A stretch of DNA of 64,000 nucleotides, taken from NCBI RefSeq assembly GCF_900005765.1, contig NC_041690.1:1984001-2048000 (forward strand). Direction: 5' to 3'. Under the pieces are notes generated by a model, which was given only the letters and a program-made list of their open reading frames with translations, was not told where the DNA came from and did not search any database. A program made the position numbers and the translations under genes. Positions 57,932 to 64,000 of the stretch are shown piece by piece. Every line of letters begins with the position of its first letter. Positions within the stretch are counted from its first letter, which is position 1. This stretch comes from Plasmodium relictum (lineage: Eukaryota; Apicomplexa; Aconoidasida; Haemosporida; Plasmodiidae).

Positions 57932-59001
57932 TATTTCAATAATTATCTATTACTGAGTTTATAAAAAAAGAAGGAAGATAATTAGGTTTTTAGAAGATTG
58001 TCTTTTTTTATTAATTTCTCAAGATATAAAGATTTTTACTTTCACATTTTAATATATTTTATTATTTATTTCTTTATTTTATTTTATTTTTATTTTTATT
58101 TTTATTTTTATTTTTATTTTTATTTTTTTTGTTAATTTGATTATTTTATATATAACAAATTAGAAACTTTAGAAATATAAAAATTAAATAATAATAAGAT
58201 TAAAAAAAATTAATATTATTTTATTTAAATTATTATTTTTAATAACCTAAATTTTTTGACGTATCTAACTAAATTTTTAAAATTAATGATACCTCTCTAT
58301 AATTTTATCAAACTTGCCAATTTAAAAATAAATTTTTATATCTTTTAAAAAAAAAAATAATAATTTATTTTTTTTTATTTTTTTTTTTCATATTTGTAAA
58401 AAGAAATTAATTGAAATAAAGTGAAATTAGTAATTTCAATAAATTTAAATTAAAAAAGAAAAAAAAAGGGAAAAAATTTTAATAATCTAAGGTATAAAAA
58501 AATATCAATTAAGGACTATAAATAAAAAAATAAGAATAAAATATATGAAAAATTAATAAAAAAATATATTTTTCTCCCTTTTTTCATTTATATATTAAAA
58601 AAAAAAACATTTTTATGTTTAAGTGAATAAGTCTATAATATCATGATATATATATATATTGATGAGATAAAAACCTTAATTTTATTTGTATTTCCTTTTT
58701 AAATATTTGTATAAAAATGAATAATATTTTTGAATAAAAGAAAATATTTTAATAATTTATCAATTATTTTTTTTTTTTTTTTATGTTCTGATAAGTAGGG
58801 GTTTGAAGCAAATTAGTTCTTTTTTTCCTTCTTTTTTTATTCCTTTTGTTCATATAATAATTTTTTTTGTTGAATTATTTTATATTTTAAAAGAAATTAC
58901 ATTTAAAATGTAACATGTGAATAGAATTAATTCTATTGTAACAATAAAATATAATTATTTCTTTTCTAAAAGGAGTTAAATATGTTAAAATGTAATATAA
59001 A
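57932..59001. other. intergenic spacer upstream of ROM6
   Basis: About 1.07 kb of A/T-rich DNA, including an (ATTTTT)n run at about 58082-58130. It holds the ROM6 promoter. I see no other feature. Confidence 0.7.
58082..58130. repeat. (ATTTTT)n hexamer repeat
   Basis: About eight units of ATTTTT with minor variation at the ends, in the ROM6 upstream spacer. Confidence 0.85.
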
Positions 59002-60510
59002 ATGTTTTTATCGCATAGCTTTTTAAAGATAAGTTATAAAAAAAAAAATTTTTATTTTAATGGAAAAAAATGTTTTCATGGTTTTATCAAGAAAAGGAAA
59101 ATAAAAAATAGTGTTCTTAAGAGAAAAGATAGAATAAAAATAGAAAAGAAAATTAAATTTAAAGAAAAATTGAAGATTATTTTTTTTAGTTCTATATACT
59201 TTTTCAGCGCTGATTATATTTATCATGTGTATATATTAAAAGATAAAAATGAGAACAATTTAATTAATCAAGAAAAAAAAAATATAAATGAAAAGAAGAG
59301 TGAATTGCCAGGCTATTTAAATAAAATAAACATACTTAGTAAGGGAAGCAATACAATAAACCAAAACGTAGAAAAAGAAAAAATTAAAATTAATGAAAAA
59401 AGAGAAATAAAAAAAATACAACAAAATGAAGACCCTTATGAAATAAAAATTAACCGTATAAAAAAAAAAGATGGAGATGAAAATTATATAGAAAAAGAAT
59501 TGATAAATAAAAAAAATCAGATATTTGGATATAATGAAAATAATAAAATGACAGATAAGGAAAATAATATTAAAGATATAATTGCAAATAATTGTTATAG
59601 GCAACATTTTTTAAATGGTTGCAACTTATTTTTACTTGCAAATGGAATTGTTTTTTTAAGTTGGAGATTAGGAGAATTAATGAAAAATAAAAAATTATTT
59701 CATTTTATGAGTAGAAATTTTATATGCTCTTTTGATAATATTAAAAAAAAATATTATCATACAATTTTAACTGCTAGTATTAGTCATATAACTTTTCCAC
59801 ATTTTTTATTTAATATGTGGGCTTTTCATACTATAACTAACGTGTTATTGTCTCCTGAAATTAAAGAAAATAAAAAAAATTATTTATTTTTTAATTATAA
59901 GTCAAATAGTTTAGAAAAAAAAATTAACGATAATGATATAATTAATATATGTATTTTATCTTCTTTGTTTTCTACTATTCCATATATATTTTTGAATAAA
60001 AAAAATCAAATTCTAGGTGCATCTGGAGCAATAATGGGGCTTATTTATATTTTATCTACAGTTAAACCAAATGAAGTGTTTATTTCTATTTTTCCTTTTC
60101 CTTACTTAAAATTATCTTCATTACAATTATGTCATTTAACTATTTTAACAAATTTCCTTTTTCTATTTTTTAAAAGAAATGTTTTCAGTGTTGCATGGTC
60201 AGCACATTTATTTGGACTTTTAGGAGGAGTATTTTATAATATTTATCAAAGAAAAAATAACAATTATAATTATTATCCTTTTATTGAATTATCATTAAAA
60301 AATGGATATATTGATTATCTTAATTCTTACTTAGATTTCGTTGATATGCTGAAGTGTTTACAATTAAGAACTGAATTATTCTTTTCTTTAGATAAAAATT
60401 ATATTAAAATATTAAACAGAAAAATTCATACAATTAAAATGCTTCAATCACAGAGAAGATTAAAGTATAATATTCAAAAAATGAAAAATTTAGAAAACAT
60501 GTCAAAGTAA
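59002..60510 (+). CDS. ROM6: rhomboid protease ROM6, PARL-like, mitochondrial
   Basis: 502 residues from the ATG at 59002. Rhomboids are serine proteases that cut within the membrane. The catalytic dyad is visible: Ser341 in GASGAIMGL and His402 in SAHLFGLLGG. An HFLFNMWAF segment holds His267 and Asn271 of the HxxxN oxyanion region. The extra N-terminal membrane segment (about 54-70) and the basic start (MFLSHSFLKISYKKK) fit the mitochondrial PARL-type group to which Plasmodium ROM6 belongs. Residues about 80-195 are a Lys/Asn/Glu-rich linker, and a short low-complexity insert follows the HxxxN block. The C-terminal tail is basic and helical. The protein is longer than yeast Pcp1 mainly through these inserts. 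All active-site residues are present. Confidence 0.92.
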   Translation: MFLSHSFLKISYKKKNFYFNGKKCFHGFIKKRKIKNSVLKRKDRIKIEKKIKFKEKLKIIFFSSIYFFSADYIYHVYILKDKNENNLINQEKKNINEKKSELPGYLNKINILSKGSNTINQNVEKEKIKINEKREIKKIQQNEDPYEIKINRIKKKDGDENYIEKELINKKNQIFGYNENNKMTDKENNIKDIIANNCYRQHFLNGCNLFLLANGIVFLSWRLGELMKNKKLFHFMSRNFICSFDNIKKKYYHTILTASISHITFPHFLFNMWAFHTITNVLLSPEIKENKKNYLFFNYKSNSLEKKINDNDIINICILSSLFSTIPYIFLNKKNQILGASGAIMGLIYILSTVKPNEVFISIFPFPYLKLSSLQLCHLTILTNFLFLFFKRNVFSVAWSAHLFGLLGGVFYNIYQRKNNNYNYYPFIELSLKNGYIDYLNSYLDFVDMLKCLQLRTELFFSLDKNYIKILNRKIHTIKMLQSQRRLKYNIQKMKNLENMSK

Positions 60511-61691
60511 TAATATCTAACAGGAATAAGAAAAAAAGGGGGAATTCAAATAAGTGAAATTAATCAAAAAGATCAAAAGTAAAATGAAGTTTTACATATT
60601 GTAAAATAATATAAAGTACAAAAATACACATAGAATATACTATTAAATTAGAAGGAATAAATATAAATATATATTTAAAAGATATATGAATTTTGTTGGG
60701 GGATTTATTATTTTTTATAATATTTTTTTTCATTAAATACAAATGTTATGTCTTTCTAAATTTTATATGTATAAATATATTTTTTTTTTTTTTTTTTGAT
60801 ACATTTATTTTCTATTTTTTTTTTTTTTAAATAAAATAATGGAATAGCAAAAAAGAAATCAATATATACTTTATTTTTAATGGAACATAACAAGAACATT
60901 TTGATCATTTAAAAGATATATTTTATTTATTTATTTAAGTTTATAATAATAATCTATAAGAGAAAAAATATTTTATTTTTATGATCTAGAATGATTCAAT
61001 TAATATTTTTATAATCATTTAATCTGTTCACAGTTGCATGTTCAGCAAAAATATTTAATGCAAATTTATTTTTATTTTCTATATAAAAAATTTACTTAAC
61101 ATTTAAATAAAAATTAAAATATATAACAATGAATTAAATATGAAAAAAATTAATATATATATATATATATTAACAGGAAGTGAATAAATTAAAATAGCCT
61201 TATTTAACTTAATATGTAATTAAACCTTTGAAAATTTTATATATATGAGCTTTCATTACTTATAAAATATCAAGATACAAATAAAAATATTTAAAGGTAA
61301 CTAATTTTTATATTTAAAAAAAAAAATTATTTCATCTATATATAAAAAGTTTCATTAATATAAATGTTTAAATCATTAAAATATTTATATTTTTTTTTAA
61401 TTTTTTTTGAAAGTTTATATAATATATTCTATAGGTACTTTTAAGGAAATAAATATTAAAGTTTTTTTCTTATAAACTATGCAACAATATGCTCTATATA
61501 TATATATATATAGAAAAATAATTATTTTTATTAAAAACTCAATAATAGAAATTTTTTCTATTCGAACATTAGAATTTTTTATTGCATGTATTATTACGAC
61601 ACTGCAAAAGTATACATCTACTTTAATAAATAAAATTTAAATGAAAAGATAAAAGTATAGCTAATTAAAAATATATCTATATATCTATATA

Positions 61692-61743
<52 letters not shown>

Positions 61744-61946
61744 TATATATAAATATATATATAAATATATATATAATTATATATATATATTTTTATTTAA
61801 TCAATTATATTTATGAATTTAAAAAATATTGTAAAAATTTATATGTATATATATTTTTTTTTGCTTCTTGAATAATGAGCATAATTTTTTTTTAAATAGA
61901 AGATAAAATTTTTTTTTTTAATTTATATTTCAATTTTTAATAAATA
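60511..61946. other. intergenic spacer upstream of thioredoxin 2
   Basis: About 1.4 kb of A/T-rich DNA with a long compound AT repeat at 61690-61790. It holds the TRX2 promoter. I see no gene; a minus-strand frame at 60560-60742 is low-complexity. Confidence 0.65.
61690..61790. repeat. compound (AT)n repeat with a 12-14 bp higher order
   Basis: A pure (AT)n run of about 20 units is followed by several copies of AA(AT)n blocks, giving a second-order period. It lies about 150 bp upstream of the TRX2 start. Confidence 0.85.
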
Positions 61947-62896
61947 ATGAAATTTTTTATATTAGTTTTTTTTCTTTTTAATTTTTTCTACTTTTTGGAT
62001 GTTAAATGCAACAAAAACATATCTTTATTAAATGATCCCTTAACCCCTTTAAATAAATTTGATAAATATTATTTACGCTTATTCAAAAGAGTAGAAAGAT
62101 TACAAAATGTGAAAAATTCTTTAAATGTAATCCCTTATTTATAGATATTTACATAAGATTTATATAGATTGGACATATAAAGATATATTTAGAATTTTTT
62201 GAGAATTAAGTTTTATTATTATGCTAAATATTTTAAGTATTTTTAATTATCCAAACTATATTTTTAATTTTTTTATATATCTAGTACATTTTTTATATTT
62301 GTACAACCATCTATTAAAACCAAAATTTTATAATTTTTTTTTTTTTTACAGGGTTTATATATGAAAAACAGAGTTGTTGTTATTTATTTCTTTGCAAAAT
62401 GGTATTAATATTATGAAAAGCTCTTTTTTATAAATATGTTTTTATTTTTATATTATTTATATAATAATTTTTTTTTCTTTATTTTTAATTATTTAATATT
62501 TTTTTTTCATTTTTCTATTTTTAATTTTAGGTGTCCTGCTTGTGTGGTGCAAAGTAAAGAAATGGTATTAAGAGAAAAAAACAAAATTATTAAAATTTTA
62601 ATATATATATATAATAAATAAAATAAAATAATATATATATAGAAAAATGATAATTCATACACATTTATATTATTATATTTCAATTTTTATTTAAATAGGA
62701 TAAGTTGGAGAAACTTTTCGGGAAACAAATAAGTTTGTATAGAATTAATTTGAATGAAAACGAAAGCTTAGCAAAAAAATATATGGTGAAATCTTTACCA
62801 ACAATTATTATAATGAAAAATAATGCTGTACTGGAAAGAAAAGATCATTATACTACAAGTGGTGATTTAATTAATTTGATTAAAAAGCATTTATAA
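61947..62896 (+). CDS. TRX2: thioredoxin 2, PTEX-associated (four exons)
   Basis: Exons 61947-62126, 62352-62401, 62531-62564 and 62699-62896 give 153 residues; introns are 225, 129 and 134 nt. An N-terminal signal peptide (MKFFILVFFLFNFFYFL) sends it to the secretory pathway. The thioredoxin fold follows: NRVVVIYFFAKWCPAC with the redox pair Cys78/Cys81, then YRINLNENESLAKKYMVKSLPTIIIM with the cis-Pro, and TTSGDLINLIKKHL. The active site is WCPAC rather than the canonical WCGPC. In P. falciparum, Trx2 is an accessory of the PTEX translocon that exports proteins through the vacuole membrane. The active-site Trp codon is split by intron 2, and exon 3 is only 34 nt, carrying CPAC. The stop lies 6 bp from that of the convergent RING gene. 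Confidence 0.93.
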
Positions 62897-62902
62897 ACTT
62901 TT

Positions 62903-63623
62903 TTAATGTTTTTTATCAGCTTGTAACTTCATAACTTTAAATAAAAGTTTGCTCTTTTTATCATTTTCCTTTTTCTCACGTTTTACTTTACTTATAATGT
63001 TAGTCTTATCATCTTCATCTAATTCACTGTGACAAATACAACAACTCTATTAGAGAAAAAAAAAAAAACATAATTGATTATGAATTATATTTATGTATCA
63101 AATTATATTGTATTTTTTAAAAATAAAATTTTGATTTAAAAATATTTATATGTATAAAAAATTAATTTTAGAATTTTTTTTTTCCCCTTTTTATTTATTT
63201 ATATTTAGTAAAGAAAATTTCTACTTTTGTTTCTATTTTTTTTTTTTTTTTAATTATTTAATTAATATTTTTAATGTTTTAAAGAATAAAAATAAATATA
63301 TATTTGTTTAGTTTTTTTATTTTTTTTATTTTTTTTTTATTTTTAATACTTTTCTACATTCCCTACGTATTACTGTTTCATAAAGACACATTAAGTGAAA
63401 AACATGATCTTCAGAAAAATGAAAAAAGAAAAATGAAAAAAATTTATTTAAATAATTATGATAAATTTCTTAAAGAAAATTTTTATATACCACAACTTAA
63501 TTTATAAAGTATTGGTGGGAAATTTCCGTGTAAAGACTCTGTATTCGGCATTAAGCACTAACAAATAGAAGATAATTGATAAATAATATTGATTAATAAA
63601 AAAAAAAGAAAAAAGGAAATTTA

Positions 63624-63657
<34 letters not shown>

Positions 63658-64000
63658 GTTACTAATTGGCATTCTTCAGTAATGGACTCATTTATTTTTT
63701 GTTTTTCCTTAGAAAATTTTATATCCAATTGTGAATCTGATTTATATGTACATTCAAAATTTGTTTCGGGGTTTCGGAAATTTTCTAATGCTTTCTTATG
63801 CTAAAATATTATAAAAAAAAAATAAAAATTAACAAATTCTGAACTTAAAAGTATTTTAGACATAAGAAAATAAAAAATAAAAAATTTTAACGTTGTTATT
63901 TTCTCTTTATTTTTTTTTTTTTTTACACTTTCAATAAAATTTTTTACAAATCCATCATTCTTTTTTTGTAAAATATTCCCGTTGTTTTCATCTTTTTTTT
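62903..64000 (-). CDS. RING-H2 zinc-finger protein, C-terminal part (five exons, runs off the right edge)
   Basis: Minus-strand exons in coding order: 64000(beyond)-63927, 63800-63663, 63557-63491, 63408-63350 and 63046-62903; introns are 126, 105, 82 and 303 nt. All junctions are GT..AG and phases agree, giving about 160 codons in the window before the stop. The join builds a RING-H2 finger: CQLC, 20 residues, CDHVFHLMC, 13 residues, then CCIC. The ligands come from four exons: the first Cys from 63663, the second and third from exon 63557-63491, His-His-Cys from 63408-63350, and the last pair from 63046-62903. RING-H2 fingers usually recruit E2 enzymes; a C-terminal RING with this spacing also occurs in HOPS/CORVET subunits. 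The tail is Lys-rich (KSKLLFKVMKLQADKKH). The N-terminal part and start are outside the window, so the family cannot be named. Confidence 0.8.
63627..63654. repeat. (AT)n microsatellite within an intron
   Basis: About 14 AT units lie just inside the intron between RING-gene exons 63663-63800 and 63491-63557, next to the splice donor of the former. Confidence 0.85.

Noticed and set aside
63304-63507. Plus-strand 67-codon frame with a hydrophobic start
   Set aside because: It starts at TTG with no ATG before its useful part, and it is antisense to RING-gene exons at 63350-63408 and 63491-63557, whose coding composition explains its open frame.

Overview
The window is nuclear DNA of a malaria parasite (Plasmodium). 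Intergenic DNA is close to 90% A+T and full of poly(dA)/poly(dT) tracts and (AT)n runs. Proteins are Asn/Lys/Glu-rich with low-complexity inserts, and introns are short GT..AG introns with T-rich acceptors. The gene set and its order (P48/45, VPS13, Alba2, MOG1, SEC61-alpha, dynamitin, SPC25, NADP-IDH, an E2 enzyme, ROM6, thioredoxin 2) match, as far as I recall, the stretch of P. falciparum chromosome 13 that runs from P48/45 down to TRX2. P48/45 resembles P. falciparum but is clearly diverged. With the extreme A+T content, this suggests a non-Laverania species such as an avian Plasmodium (P. gallinaceum or P. relictum type). The species call is inference.

Layout. 1-8 kb: gametocyte surface 6-cysteine protein P48/45 (+), a small unknown protein (+) and a divergent Paf1-like protein (-). 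8.5-23.8 kb: one uninterrupted 5078-residue VPS13 lipid-transfer protein (-). 25.6-31.7 kb: three-exon Alba2 (-), MOG1/RANGRF (+) and SEC61-alpha (-), whose first exon is only ATGG. 34-38.5 kb: dynamitin-like dynactin subunit (+, 2 exons) and kinetochore SPC25 (+, 7 exons). 39.4-42.2 kb: a two-exon F-box/WD40-like protein (-). 43.9-47.2 kb: mitochondrial NADP-IDH (+) and a probable inner-membrane-complex suture protein (-). 49.5-50.3 kb: an apicoplast/secretory E2 of UBE2W type (-). 52-56.6 kb: a four-exon claspin/Mrc1-like protein (+). 57.4-57.9 kb: a tiny three-exon gene (+). 59-60.5 kb: rhomboid protease ROM6 (+). 61.9-62.9 kb: four-exon thioredoxin 2 (+). 62.9-64 kb: the 3' end of a RING-H2 gene (-) whose zinc ligands are spread over four small exons; it runs off the right edge.

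There is no operon, mobile element, tRNA, rRNA or CRISPR array that I can support. The genes are unrelated housekeeping or stage-specific units. Themes are membrane traffic and translocation (VPS13, SEC61, MOG1, TRX2), chromosome biology (Alba2, Paf1-like, SPC25, claspin-like, dynactin) and organelle functions (IDH, ROM6, apicoplast E2). I assigned exon joins by checking GT/AG sites and reading phase by hand; each complete multi-exon model below closes in frame.
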